Shown: positions 34,363-46,050, counted from the first letter of the stretch. The stretch: DNA of 64,000 nt from Ascaphus truei (GCA_036426205.1 CM071570.1:72122728-72186727), one strand, 5' to 3'. The notes: generated by a model from the sequence alone, not told the origin. Numbers and translations are program-made.

Positions 34363-34596
34363 CCGGGGATTCTCAATTCCAGTCCTCAAATCCCACCAAC
34401 AGGTTAGATTTTCAGGATATCCCAGCTTCAGCACAGGTAGCTCAATCAGAGGCTCAGTCAAACACTGCCCCACCTGTGCTGAAGCAGGGACTGATTGGGC
34501 CAACTGTGCTGAATCTGGGATATCCAGAAAACCTGACCTGTTTGAGGGGGGGAGGACTGGGGGGGGGGACTTGAGGACTGGATTTGAGAACCTCTG
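34363..34596. mobile_element. hAT-type palindromic MITE
   Basis: The ends are CGGGGATTCTCAA (left) and CAGAGGTTCTCAA (right, read inward), with inner blocks GATATCCC and CTTCAGCACAGG and their complements. The same interior occurs in the element at 36335. An 8-bp target duplication is not clear. Confidence 0.65.
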
Positions 34597-34599
34597 ATC

Positions 34600-36326
34600 T
34601 AGACTACTGTATCAAGAATAATTTGGGGTAATATTGACTCAACAGACATTTGATTAACAGACAGGATAACAGACCTCTCATCCTCAGTGTATCAAGTTAT
34701 CTGATCACAGTTTACCCTCATTGTGCCAGCTTCTTAGTTTGGGGTTTCATGTTATCAAGTAATATTATTTAGAATATTGCTTTGGATAATGTACAGTGTT
34801 GGAACACATCAAATTTTACTTGCAGGGCTGTGATTTTCCCCATATTTATCATGGATGGGTAAATTCACAGACCAAAATACCAACGTTGCGAACTTCGATG
34901 TTCATTCAGGCTTCGAAACGACGTTTCGTATCCGAGCAAAAATCCAGCCCAAAAAATTGAGAAGACCTCAGATTCATGTTGTTTTTCTTCCCCCAGGACT
35001 TTTTTTTTTTTTAGTTATTTTAATAAACTGGCGGAACTTTTGAGTTAACAAATGAACTAACAATTCAACTTTTGTGAACATTTCAAAATTCGAAACAATT
35101 CGGCCAGATTAAAAAAATAAAAAAATAATCTGTTGTTTTTTCCTATTTTTTTTTCTTTTACAAAACCAAAGCGCTAAACATTTGTACAACCAAACCCCCC
35201 GTGGCTATGGGCATCATTCCTAGTTACCACTATTTGGGGCAACAATGACTGGACATACACCTCCATTCAAGAAGTGATGCCTCAAATGCAAGAAACCTCG
35301 TTATCGGGATTCTTATATGTGGGGTGGCAGTAAGGCAGAAGACTAAAAATATAATGAGCATTTATTTGGAAAGTTTGAAAAATTAACACTTTTTTTTTTT
35401 TTTACATTTTATTCTTCGTTTTAAGTCTGCCCTACTTTTTATACAGATGGTCCTACATTTGCTTCTCACACCTCTGTCTTCATAACTAGTCCAATTAGGT
35501 AGACTTTGATCAATTTTGATCCCCATGTTGCATAGCTGTTTCATATATAACCCTTTATCAAATTAAACATATGCTTTTCTAGGTCGACCTAGTGTTGTTT
35601 TTTCAATCACAATAGTTTTTCAGCAGCAACACCGTAACAAAGAATCCGCATTTACTGTATGTTACAGTGTAGTTTGAGTCCTAATTACATGTAAATGACA
35701 CAGAGTGAGAGTGGTTTATACACATTCTGATATTCTCCCCACACTGGGATGATGGGCTAGTTGGCAAAATACATATCATCAAAATAATCAATCGAATTTT
35801 AATAAAAGAAGGATCATTTCCCGTATAGAAGAAAACCAAAGAAACGTTTTGTCAAACAAAAGTATATGGTTTCTTTCAAATATCATTAATTGAGGACGTT
35901 ATAAACAATTTAAAAAAACCCATCCAGGGATTTCTCCAGACTTCGAACAAATACACAAGTAAAACAATTCTTGACAATAATTACTTGGCACAATAAATAA
36001 ACTTCTGATACTTTTAGTTAACCTACATTAAAGTATAACATATCACAACAGGCACAACGTTACACCGCTCCCAGTGTTGAGACCTCCATGTGCACATACA
36101 TGCATCACATGCTATGAAGTGTAAATCAACTTTAGCTCTATTTTTACATGAGAGTTCTAACAAGCATGTCTCTTTTCCAAATTAATGTAGATCCAGCTAA
36201 ATATCACAATTGAAATGGAATGAATAATACGCGCATGTAAAAAGTCGTCAGCCTGAATGTACAATACACGTGCTATGAAACCTACAATGCCAGTGTTAGT
36301 TCTTGTGCAGTATTCTAGAAAGTCTC
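34600..36326. other. AT-rich DNA, nothing recognised
   Basis: No protein motif, RNA motif or element terminus was found, apart from T and A runs. Confidence 0.4.
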
Positions 36327-36334
36327 TTGTACAA

Positions 36335-36490
36335 CAGTGGTGCCCAACTCTAGTCCTGGTCAGGCTTTCAGGATATTCCTGATTCGACACAGGTGGTGCA
36401 GTCTTTGACTGAGCCATCTGTACTGAAGCTGGGATATTCTTAAAACCTGACCAGTTGGTTTTTTTTGAGGATGTTAGTTTAGCACCACTG
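36335..36490. mobile_element. hAT MITE with perfect 8-bp target duplication
   Basis: Inverted ends CAGTGGTGC and GCACCACTG are flanked by TTGTACAA at 36327-36334 and 36491-36498. The 8-bp duplication is diagnostic of hAT transposition. At 156 bp it is non-autonomous; its interior is a diverged version of the element at 34363-34596. Confidence 0.9.
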
Positions 36491-36698
36491 TTGTACAAGG
36501 TGACACCGAGCTGGACTCTATAAATCAGCAGGTGGAATATTTATTGTGTATCCCTTAAACCGTATGATATTTCCAGCAGACCGGACAGAAAAGGGGACTA
36601 TTCATTATGAATACATTTGTTCAAGAAGTGACCAGAATAATAAAGTTTATTAACAGGACTCCAACATGATGCCTGATCCCTAATATCTAAAAATTAAG

Positions 36699-36702
<4 letters not shown>

Positions 36703-36763
<61 letters not shown>
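36703..36763. repeat. (GA)n microsatellite
   Basis: Perfect dinucleotide repeat of about 60 bp. Confidence 0.95.
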
Positions 36764-36767
<4 letters not shown>

Positions 36768-38147
36768 AATATATAGATATAATGTAGATGAAGGACCAGC
36801 CATATTTGTTTTCCCAACAGAAGAGCTGTCTTCCGGCCTGTATTGTATGACGTACGGGTCCTCACCAATATTTAGATTAAAATACAGATCTAATTTCTGC
36901 CCAGTGGTTTGATGTTTTTGACCTGCTATCCCTAACCACAACTCCAAGATTGAAAATAATATCCTCGGAGTGGACAATACCATTAAAACAGAAGTTCACA
37001 CACAGGACTAGCTATGGACCTGATGCCTTGACCATATAAATGAGAACAGGCAAAGTGTTTTCAGTATTACTCAATCAATTACAGTATCAGTGACATTAGT
37101 TAAAACCAGCCATAAGTTTACCTGGACCGAGTGGGATTGCACATTTAAGGCACAATGAGGTTGGGTGATGAAAAACAAAGCTTTATAAAATATTCCAAGT
37201 ATTCCTTGGAAAATGTGACACTATTGATCAACAGTTCCACTATCATTTTGGAGGAGGTACCTTTGAGAACCTGATCCACAGGTAAGAATAAAGAAAAGGG
37301 CATCATTCTGAGGTGGATAGTTCATCCTTTTTCATTATGCATTATATGATATTTTGATAGACACACACAACAATAAATGTTGAGTTTATACAGATAACAG
37401 AGTGTGACTTACTTGGTTGACACACAACGCTCTCTGCATATGTTATGTGCTGCTGTTTACTTTATAACACAAATTGTACATTATATTACAACCCATTTCG
37501 TTACGGAGAGAACTGGAGCACTATCCAATGCGTTTGAAGTATTTCTGGAGATAGAGATAGTTCGTCAATCTATACTATGGACAATTCACCCTATCTCATT
37601 AATCTGTTCATGGACAATTCCCTTTACACCTTTTCCCTTTCTCTGGGGTTTGAACTCATTCCCCATATTTACATAGCTTAACTGGGCAAATACATAAGAC
37701 TATCCCTCAAAATGAAAGCTGTACACAAGGTAATTACACTACTTGCTTAATATCGCAATTAACACCCTCCCCCCACCCCCACACCAACCCTCCTGTTGTT
37801 TCCCAAGTCAATGAAACGAATGTACTGTATCTACTTGTCCATTTCGTTTTTAAACTGTCGGTGATATAGACAGAAGCGGTTGTTTTACCTTGCACAGTAC
37901 TACATCCACTAGCAAGGCTATATCACGGTAAACGATGATCACTTAATACATTGGTTAATTGTCGCCTTTGCTATAAAATCATGATGCTCCTGACCAGTTT
38001 TTGACAATAAAGAAAACTGATATTTGCAATTATGCAAATTTCTAAGGATGTCATAGGCTGACTGCCAGGTTTAAAGGGCATTTATAATAGGGGAGCTGTC
38101 CAACACAACTTAGAATGGTGTTATGTATACACACACACACAATCAAA
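36764..38147. other. Low-copy DNA, no gene seen
   Basis: Nothing recognised on either strand. Confidence 0.4.
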
Positions 38148-38286
38148 AAAGGGACAGGCACACCAATGCAAACAAGGTGATGTTTAATGACTTAACGTTT
38201 AGGCTCACACATGGCCTTTCTCAAGAACTCGCATGAGATTTGAATCATTAAACATCACATTTTGAGCACTGGAGTGCCTGTCACTT
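38148..38286. mobile_element. PLE-derived palindrome centred on a hammerhead-like motif
   Basis: The arms (GACAGGCACACCAATG and GTGATGTTTAATGA, with complements at 38247-38285) flank a reverse-strand hammerhead-like core: TTGAGAA (38218-38224), helix II GGC/GCC, then TAAAC where GAAAC is expected. Core positions 3 and 8 are U and A rather than C and G. This layout recurs at 50442-50680. Confidence 0.6.
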
Positions 38287-38289
38287 TTT

Positions 38290-38985
38290 TGATTCTGTAT
38301 CTATTCTTATGGATCCAATTTCTCTCAATACATAATCCATATTTGCTTTGTAGTTCAGTATGCAGTATATTGGGGGGCAGATGATATCGATGATACACAC
38401 ACACATATAGTAAGTACACTGCCAGTTCAAATTACTATCGTATAACGAAGATCCGAAATAAGTATGCGTGCCCTGTTACCACACATACTGATTGTCACTT
38501 ATAGAGCCATCATAACAGAATACCAGAAACCAAATAATTATTTCACCTCTTACCAATTCCCACTCTTACAAAACGTCGGCTGGACCTCATGCATTGCAAA
38601 TTATGGAACAATAATGCTTATATTTTCTGCAGGCGAGAGAGAGAGAGAGGAGAGGAGGGGGGGAAATTGCAATTTCCACTCTGTCAGATTAATGGATACT
38701 TTGAGAAAGAAAGGTTAGGAAGAAGTAGTAAATGACACTGAGCTGATGTGGGAGCAACAGACCTGGTCAGGGATCAAGCCACCCAGCAACATATCGGATA
38801 ACATCTAATTGGAAGGTCACTTCCAAATGAGTGTAGTCATGCCCCATCTGGAAGGCTACTGCTGGTGATAAAGACACTTGTAAACAATTCAGTCAGTGAA
38901 CATGGCAATAATATGTTTATCCAGCATGTAATGAGTGTTCCTGGAATCAATAAACTAGTCCTGTAGAGCACAGAGCAAGGTCAGC
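38290..38985. other. Low-copy DNA, no gene seen
   Basis: A short GA-rich tract lies at 38632-38660; otherwise nothing recognised. Confidence 0.4.
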
Positions 38986-39530
38986 GCCTGCCTTTCGTGA
39001 TGACCTTTCCCTTCCCAGTGAGGAGATCATATACTCTGAAGAGGACTTTTCTCAGATTGCAGCAAGCTCTGAGTGTCACAACTTTCATTCTCAGCAAGCA
39101 AATGAACAACCAGGCTCTGCATGCTAATGAAGTCCAGGCTATTTTCCACCTTTTCATCTGCACATTATGCTCTTGACTTTGGAGAAGGTGGGAATTAGGT
39201 TGGACCCTGGTGTCAGACTGCCTGATGGCTTGGCTCCGGAAAACTGGTAATTGAAGCTGATGACTGATGCGGAGGAGGCCTGAATTTGGAAATAAACAGT
39301 TTCAAGCACTGCATGTCATTTCTAGAGAGACTGCTGAGTGAATGGAAATCAGCTCTGTTTCTTCAATGTAATGCAGTTTCTCAGCAGGAAAAACACTGCC
39401 TTTTAGACAACAATGCCAGTCATTAAGATTTAAATGTTCTGCTGATAATGTAAGGCATAGCTTCTGCTTTTCACAGACAGCAATTATGTAAATGTCCCTC
39501 AACCCTGAGCTCTATATTTAGTCTACTACC
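38986..39530. other. Candidate conserved noncoding sequence
   Basis: Balanced, non-repetitive sequence without open-frame motifs, bounded by AT-rich DNA. Blocks such as GCATGCTAATGAAGTCC and GATTTAAATGTTCTGCTGAT look like ancient regulatory DNA. This is an impression from composition only. Confidence 0.25.
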
Positions 39531-40003
39531 CCCAACCTCCCCCCCCCAACCAAAAAAAAAATAACGGTTTCTGAAAGGTGTAACTCAATATAATTCAAAT
39601 TCTGGAAATATTCATGGGAAGATAGGGGAAGCTGTCCTATTATTATGCATGCTGGATATGTGAAAGCTGCCTCCGTCTGTATATCAAATAAGATGAGAAA
39701 GCAATTGGGACACTAGGAAATCTATTGCTATGATATGTTGCTGTTGAACCATTATGCTCTGCACCCAAATTATAGAAAGATAGATTGACTGAATATTAGT
39801 GTTTATGATGTATAACTCATTTAAAAAGAGGATTGTCATAAAAGGGCCACTTTTTACATAGTGGAATAAAAACAATGAACACTGGCTGGAGTTTGCAGAG
39901 CTGTTCAAGTTGAGGTTAAACTTTTAACAATCTGTGCTTTGTTACCGGCAATGATAAAAGAGGCAATCCAAGCAGTATACATTGTTTTTTAAAATATTTT
40001 TTT
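39531..40003. other. AT-rich DNA, nothing recognised
   Basis: A C-run and A-run lie near 39536-39562; otherwise no feature. Confidence 0.4.
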
Positions 40004-40430
40004 GTTTTAATATATGCAGCCTTTGTTTACCTTTATTTAAAACTAATGACCTAATCTGCCCATTGATTCCTTCTCCAGTGATTGATCAGCAAAGATTCTG
40101 CTTCTAAGTGTTCATTTAATGGCTACCTTTCCGTTTCAATCAATCCTTCAGTCAGTGTAACTCAGCAGCTACAATGTATTCTTATATTACTAAGGCAACA
40201 TCTATTGTTACAGTTTGCAGCTCAAACTGCTGGGGATATTGGCAACAATGTATCACAACCAGAAAAGTGTTGCAAAAATCTTGCACTGCTGGGGAAGTGT
40301 GCTAAAACCTACGATAGAAATCAAAAGATGCTCAGTATATTAAAACTAATTAAAAATTGCATTAATAGTTGAATAATAAAAAAAGGTAGTAAGTATTATC
40401 TAATACTACAGAACAGATTTATTTAAAAAA
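40004..40430 (+). repeat. Dispersed repeat, copy B (copy A at 7135-7545)
   Basis: Colinear with copy A over its full length with scattered substitutions and small indels. It lacks the inverted-repeat sequence that follows copy A, apart from a short GAATATTG block near 40443. Confidence 0.75.
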
Positions 40431-40734
40431 CACACGCATGCAGAATATTGCTTGGATTGCTCATTTAGGCAGAAATAACTACTACTGTTGTTGAAGTGTG
40501 CAACACATTGCAATCCCCAAATCTAGGGCACAAATTTGGGCATAAAGCACTCAAATGTGCTTCTAGAATGATAAAGGTTTTCCAAAAAAAAATATTTTTT
40601 GTTTGTGTCTATGTCAAAAGTGATACAATTTTGGTGACAATTGTCTTACATTTGATGCAGAACACACACGCGCACACACACACGCACACGCACACACTTT
40701 AAGTTATGGTGGTGAAAAAGGCTCCCACTGCAGC

Positions 40735-40985
40735 AAGGGATTTTGGGAAATGACAAGCAAATGAGAACATAATGTGTCACCTTTTGCCTGGAATATCCAT
40801 TCACATAGAGCCCATTTAAGCAAATGCATCGCCGTTCACACAGCTTTTAAGCACAGCATGGGACTAGCAAAGCAAGTCAAACCACTCACAGACATGTTTC
40901 AACCTTGATGGGTATCATCAGTGTGAGGTTGGTTTATATTTGCTTTGCAATATTTCTAGGCTGGGTAGGTTTTCAAGGGATTCTG
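40735..40985 (-). repeat. Hammerhead repeat, reverse-oriented arm
   Basis: Carries the STAF-like TGCAGCAAGGGATTTTGGGA block, the middle region and hammerhead HHR4 on the reverse strand. At about 40970 the orientation flips, and a forward-strand copy begins near 41000, so this forms one arm of an inverted pair with 41000-42485. Confidence 0.7.
40885..40927 (-). ncRNA. Hammerhead ribozyme, type I (HHR4)
   Basis: Helix I CTCACA/TGTGAG (40922-40927 with 40885-40890), CTGATGA (40915-40921), the same helix II as HHR1, GAAAC, helix III AC/GT with AT loop, and a GUC triplet. All core bases are intact. Cleavage is predicted between 40891 and 40890. Confidence 0.8.
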
Positions 40986-41110
40986 GGAAATTACATGTGA
41001 ATGGATATTCCAGGCAAAATGTGACACATTTTGTGCTGTCATTTCCCAGAATCCTTTACTGCAGTGGAAGGTGATAATGGTTGAAAGGCAGGGTTGCAGA
41101 CCTGTCTAAG

Positions 41111-42042
41111 GCTGAGTTCAGGGTGCCAGAGACAGGAGGTGGAGGGCGCGCGTCAGTCTGCTGGGCGATGTGTGCACATCATCCCCAGCAGACCTTTTCA
41201 AGCTTTCAGGAGGTGGGGCGACAGACAGCAGCTTAGGGATCGGTGTTGCTGTGTTGAAATCATTCTCAAGAATGATTTCATTGGCTGCCGAAGTACCAGT
41301 GATGCTGCTGCAGCTTCAAAAAACAACTTGGGTTGTTTATTGAAACTGTAGCAAGCGTCAACTCCGTTCTTCGGCGACAGGGCAGCTGCTACCCTGACAT
41401 CTGCTATTCAGTTGAAACAATTTATATCGAACGTCCGCCCGCGCGTAAGCATGCCTCCCCTCCAAAGCTGGCTTCCTGAACGAGGCCCAAGGCCTGGGTC
41501 CCGCTGCTTCCGACAGCCCGTGCGGCAGCGCGGCAGTGGACCACCTTTCCTGTAGTGTGGAGGTCCCCGCTGGCTCCTTACTACTTGGCTGACTGTGTGC
41601 TGTGACGCGTCAGCCGGCCGATGCTGCAAGCTCCTAGTGATTTGCAGCTCTGACGCGTCACATTGTGCGGCAGTCAGCCAATGCGGGAAGGAGGGGAGGG
41701 AAGGCGCTACGGATGGGAGGCGCCTTGGGAGGGGAGCAGGGAAGAAGCTGCGGGGGAAAAGTGTGTGAGTGTATATGTATGTGTGTATGTATGTGTGTGT
41801 GTATGTGTTGTGTGTATGTGTTGTGTGTATGTGTTGTGTGTGGGGGCGGTGGGGGGGGGGTGGACGGCACCACGGACCACGATCTTTACGAAGTTTTACC
41901 ATGCCCCCCCTCCCACTCCCACTCCCGCCCCCCCCCACTCCGGCTCCCGGCCCCCTACAGACCGCATATCGCGGTCAATTGCCTGTCAGCGTGCCGCCTG
42001 TCTGCAGTGCGGGCGCGCTGACTGAGGGAGCGGGGCCGTAGC
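41111..42042. mobile_element. CpG-rich insertion flanked by CTAAG
   Basis: A 932-bp segment interrupts the hammerhead repeat and is flanked by CTAAG at 41106-41110 and 42043-42047. It begins GCTGAGTTCAGGG and ends GGGGCCGTAGC. It contains an inverted TGACGCGTCA motif pair (about 41600-41660), a GT tract and C-rich sequence. Open stretches across it reflect composition. Superfamily not recognised. Confidence 0.6.
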
Positions 42043-42194
42043 CTAAGACATGTGAATGTGCTCACAAGTGATATTCTTTATTGGCTATATGCTAACGGTG
42101 GAGGTTTTTTATTGCCCTTTTCACCCACCATAACTTAAAATGTGATGGCAAACCTAACCAGCCTAGAAATATTGCAAAGCATGTATAAACCAAC

Positions 42195-42237
42195 CTCACA
42201 CTGAGGATACACATCAAGGTTGAAACATGTCTGTGAG
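42195..42237 (+). ncRNA. Hammerhead ribozyme, weakened (HHR5)
   Basis: Helix I CTCACA/TGTGAG, CTGAGGA (42201-42207; the variable position is G), GAAAC and a GUC triplet are intact. One helix II pair is lost (ACA opposite GGT), which should reduce activity. The PSE-like CCACCATAACTTAAAATG lies 53 bp upstream at 42125-42142. Confidence 0.65.
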
Positions 42238-42485
42238 TGGTTTGTACTTGCTTTGCTATTCCCATGCTGTGCTTAAAAGCTGTGTGAACGGCGATGCATT
42301 TGCTTAAATGGGCTCCATGTGAATGGATATTCCAGACATAAGGTGACACGTGTGCTCATTTGCACGTCATTTCCTAGAATCCCTTGCTGCAGTAGGAGCG
42401 CTGTATGCTAGGTGATAATGGTTGAAAGGCAGGGTTACAGACCTGTCTAAGACATGTGAATGTGCTCACAGGTGATATTCTTTAA

Positions 42486-42727
42486 TATATATATACTAAC
42501 TGAGAGACCTGGCGTTGCCCGGGATGTGAATCCCTAATAATTGTTTGGTGGGGATGTGATTGTACTTCTGTTAAGTATACATTAATTACTTTTTATTATT
42601 GTTTAAGGTCTCATGCTTGTGTGCACCCAGCATTTCTTTGTTTGTGTGTGTGTGTATATATATAAACAAAGAGAAAGAAGGAAAAATCCCACGTAAAGCC
42701 CTCAGGTATACAAAAATATAAAGCAAG
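42486..42727. other. Short repeat remnants
   Basis: Includes ACCTGGCGTTGCCCGGGATG, a motif found in dispersed animal repeats, and GT/TA tracts. Confidence 0.35.
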
Positions 42728-43322
42728 TGTGACAAACGGCTTACTCCGGGGCTCCACCGTCTGTCCGGGACTGTTAGAACACAGTCTTTTAGGGTAGGTT
42801 AAATGACGAGGCGTAACGTGCTGTTCCTTCAAACAGGCTATGCCTGGTTTATTCAGTCCCAGGCACTGAGACTGCCACAGTGCATACAAAAGAAACACAA
42901 GCAAAACAAAAGCCTGCTCACCTGAGCAATAACTTAACTAAGGTTTTCCCTGACTCAGGGTTGGAGTGGCTTTTTCCACTTCCAACAACAAAAATAAGGA
43001 ACTTCGCAGTTTTAGAAAAAAGGAGCAGAATGATTTAACCTGTTTGGGGAGAGGCTTTCCCCTCTCTGCTTTCAGCAGCCTTCCTGCCTCCAAGCTCTTG
43101 GGGAGAGGGAAGAGGAACCAGGTAATCAGTCTGAAATACCTGATTTCTAACTAGCAGGACAGGTGACAGAAATCAGGCAGCAGACAAACTCTGGTCTGGA
43201 TCCCTCATCCCTCAGTTCCAGCACTTGCCAAACTGTGGGATGGAGTACATGTATTATGAGGCTGCACTTTCCAGCCTAAACAGGATAGAAACTGTTCAGT
43301 ATCCTGGGAGCCCTATATCACA
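42728..43322 (-). mobile_element. Solo LTR of the Ty3/gypsy element
   Basis: A 595-bp unit with terminal TGTGA...TCACA. It is highly similar to 52019-52606, which lies at the 5' end of the gypsy element. On the reverse strand a TATTTAA-type TATA box and a CTGAATAAACC polyadenylation signal are placed as in an LTR. No internal sequence adjoins either side. No target duplication was detected; the right side enters a CA-rich minisatellite. Confidence 0.7.
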
Positions 43323-43605
43323 CACACTCACCCACAAAATCACCCACCCACACACACAATCACCCGCACACACTCACCCACAAAATCACCCACACACACA
43401 CTCACCCACACACACACACACACACACACACCCACAAAATCACCCCCACACACTCACCACCCACACACACAATCACCCACACTCACCCACACACACAATC
43501 ACCCACACGCACACACAATCACCCACACACACACCCAATCACCCACACACCCACACGCACAATCACACACACACAATCACACACACACAATCACACACAA
43601 TCAGC
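43316..43605. repeat. CACACAATCACC minisatellite
   Basis: Irregular tandem CACACA, AATCACCC and CTCACCCA units. The open frame across it is an artefact. Confidence 0.9.
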
Positions 43606-43767
43606 TGCAAGAAGTGACAACTTGAGATGCATGCGATCATACAGTCATTTTATGGGGGCTCTGCAAAAGTTAATCATACAACTTGTATTGAAGTCAAGGA
43701 GACCAATGATGCTGGGATTAGGCTGCGTCAATGCTAGCGCTGAGCGGGCGGCGCTTGGTGAGGTGAC

Positions 43768-43768
43768 T

Positions 43769-43808
<40 letters not shown>
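43768..43808. repeat. (TA)n microsatellite
   Basis: About 40 bp of TA. Confidence 0.95.
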
Positions 43809-43811
<3 letters not shown>

Positions 43812-44650
43812 CACACATCAACAGGTTGATTACTAAAGTTGTCTGCATAACCTACTTGACTGGTGCCTACCTATATCAGAGAACTGTAATTTGACAGGTC
43901 TCCATGTCTAACAAGCACATAACACACTGTTCAGAACTTGGCAAATCTGTTCTGGTTGAAGGTTACAAATCGCGCTCTAGTTTTCTCCTGGCAACTATGT
44001 AAGCAGCTTACAAACAGGTCTCAGTAGGTTAATAAAAATTTTAAGCGGTCTCAAAGGGGTGTTGCCATGCAAAATCGGTCTTTCAACTTGAAGTCTACTA
44101 CTTGATGTCCTTATTAATTAGAAAATTATGGTATATATAAACTCTATGATGTGATGGGTCATTTAATTCACTTTTAAACGCTTTAACCGACACAAGGTAG
44201 GTCTTTGGGTGAAAGGGTTAATCCTTTGGACAGACAAAGGAGGGACTAAATGAAAGTGATGCAGAACAAGCATTTAGGAGGCATTTAGGAGGTGATGTGG
44301 ATTGAGGTGGATATGTAACTTAGATCAATCTAATTTATTACTTAAATGACCTGGTCTTCAGCCCTGTGTAAAACTTCTATATTAAAGCAGCAGTGCTATC
44401 TACTTACCATTTTTTTTTTATTTGGAGGTGCTGCAAATTGGAAGTGCTTTTTATGCAGATGCAGTGCAATAATAAATTATCAGAATAGCATTTAGATGCT
44501 TTTCAATGCAAGATAAGGTATTTACCGATTACCGATGTTTCAGTCTAAAATGTGGAGTTAAAATGTTAATTATTATTCCTATATTTGCATTAAAAAACAC
44601 CAATGAATCTATTCTTCTTTATTACTGCACATTGAGTAACTTGTTCCTAA
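43809..44650. other. No recognisable gene
   Basis: AT-rich; no motif or terminus identified. Confidence 0.4.
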
Positions 44651-44656
44651 ACTGGA

Positions 44657-44698
<42 letters not shown>

Positions 44699-44700
<2 letters not shown>

Positions 44701-44858
44701 AAAAAATAAATAGATGATACCGTTCTGTGGCTAACGAAATGCTTTTATTTGTGCGAGCTTTCGAGATACACTGATCTCTTCTTCCGGCGATGTTACAATG
44801 AATGAAGCAAGGATTACTTAAAAACAGTGTCTCTTGGAATGTTATCTGTGCTGGTCCT
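44699..44858 (-). mobile_element. PLE 3'-end fragment, copy 1
   Basis: About 160 bp nearly identical to 47571-47733. It has a reverse-strand hammerhead-like block (CGGAAGA, helix II AGAGAT/ATCTC, GAAAGCTCGCAC). U4 is G, so the core is off-consensus. It ends at CTGGTCCTTCC, exactly where copy 2 ends, and abuts a hAT-like terminus. Confidence 0.7.
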
Positions 44859-44917
44859 TCCAATGATTTTATAAATATCAAAATGGCCCTTGGCAGAAAA
44901 AAGGTTCCCCACCCCTG
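44859..44917. mobile_element. hAT-like terminus
   Basis: Ends GGTTCCCCACCCCTG, whose inward reading CAGGGGTGGGGAACC is a typical hAT end. The same end closes the element at 47734-48295. Confidence 0.5.
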
Positions 44918-45014
44918 GGTTAAGAGAATCGTGATTTTTAAAATAAAGGACATGTTTAGGGGACAAGATGGAAACAATTTGTGAGTTGAACTCATATAGG
45001 TTTCTAGGGAGGAT

Positions 45015-45370
45015 TGCTGTTTTAAAGGAGCATAGGGGGGGGGGGGAAATCTCTAATGGGTATGAAGCCGGGGTGAAGTGAACCGCGTTCATTTCAGCTC
45101 CGATTACCCCCCTGCTTCCAGAGATACTTACTTCTGAAGGTGCATCCGGTTTCTTATGTAGGTTTAAACCTCCTGTGTCAAACGGGCCAATACGCCTGAT
45201 GACGTTGCAGCTTCCTATTGGCCCGCAGGACATTTGAACCTCCATATTCTTTACCCAGCCCGGGCTGGTGCCAGCATGGCCTACGGGAGGGTAAGTATCT
45301 GGGAAAACAGGAGGCCCCCAGAGCTGAAATTAACTCCGTTCCGTGCCTGAGACCCCCTGCTTCATTCCTA
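45015..45370. mobile_element. Inverted-repeat MITE
   Basis: The left block (about 45070-45135: CATTTCAGCTCCGATTACCC, AGAGATACTTAC) is repeated inverted at about 45290-45355 (GTAAGTATCTGG, CAGAGCTGAAATTAAC). No coding sequence; target duplication not resolved. Confidence 0.5.
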
Positions 45371-45745
45371 GAAGAAGAAAAAAAATACTCTAGGCAGAAC
45401 CACTTCTTTTAATATCATTGTTTTAATGCAGGTGTGAAAGGCACTGAAGAAAGAATATGCCCATTCTGTTTTCAATTCTTCATGCCGGATAACCACAAAG
45501 TGCGTCTAAAACCAAAAATGAAAATAACGCCATGCATTCAAAGTCTCCTGCGGAAGGAATCGAAGAGCCACCGACTCAACCTGAAGCAAACAAAACTCCT
45601 GCGGAAATACAAACTTGCAAAGAGTGTGCTGGTAAGACTTTTTTTTTGTTGTTGTTTTTTACTGTAGTAAAATCAAATGGTCGTACCAGTTGTGGAGTGG
45701 TCACTAAAGAACCCTATTCAATATGCCCTGAAGTATTGGTTTAAA
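45371..45745. other. No recognisable gene
   Basis: Open stretches lack family motifs. Confidence 0.35.
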
Positions 45746-45747
45746 GC

Positions 45748-46050
45748 ATAGCCGGTAACCATCTTCAAGGTTGAAACAGCTGTCTTGAGTAAGTTTATTT
45801 GATATGCACCTCTGTAACCCAGGCAGTTCTGCGTAATATAGCAGACATAAGCTTAAAGGGGTCCATGTTAAAATGGACATAAAGCAAAAGGTGACACTGA
45901 GTGTTCATTTGCATGTTATTACCCAGAATGCCTGGCTACAGTGGAAGCACTGAGAGATTATGGGGAAAAGCAGGTTTGTGGACCTGTTGAGACGTGATTG
46001 TGCTCATACATGGAATTTTTATTTGCTGTACCCAGTACTGGGAGAAGAGC
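45748..46050 (+). repeat. Hammerhead-repeat relic, 5' part missing
   Basis: The 3' half of a hammerhead (CAAGGTTGAAACAGCTGTC) is followed by the usual downstream half, with TTCATTTGCATGTTATTACC and CCAGAATGCC. The CTGATGA box is lost (ACCATCT instead). It is closest to the HHR3 subfamily by its AGCTGTC helix III. Confidence 0.65.

Larger units (their letters stand above)
41000..42485 (+). repeat. Hammerhead repeat, forward arm (interrupted)
   Basis: The forward copy starts with its DSE-like TTTCCCAGAATCC block (41042 on), is broken by the insertion 41111-42042 and resumes at 42043. The block CTAAGACATGTGAATGTGCT recurs at 42043 and 42447, so one full period is 404 bp. It ends in a TATATA tract. 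Confidence 0.7.

Noticed and set aside
41408..42041. Several 90-176 residue frames
   Set aside because: Low-complexity CpG and GT-rich insertion; mutual overlap on both strands and no motifs.
43225..43617. 130-residue frame rich in His, Thr and Pro
   Set aside because: Translation of a CACACAATCACC minisatellite.
45434..45667. Frame with CPFCFQFF zinc-finger look
   Set aside because: Single CxxC pair without a second ligand pair, 77 residues, inside repeat-rich DNA; not enough to call a gene.
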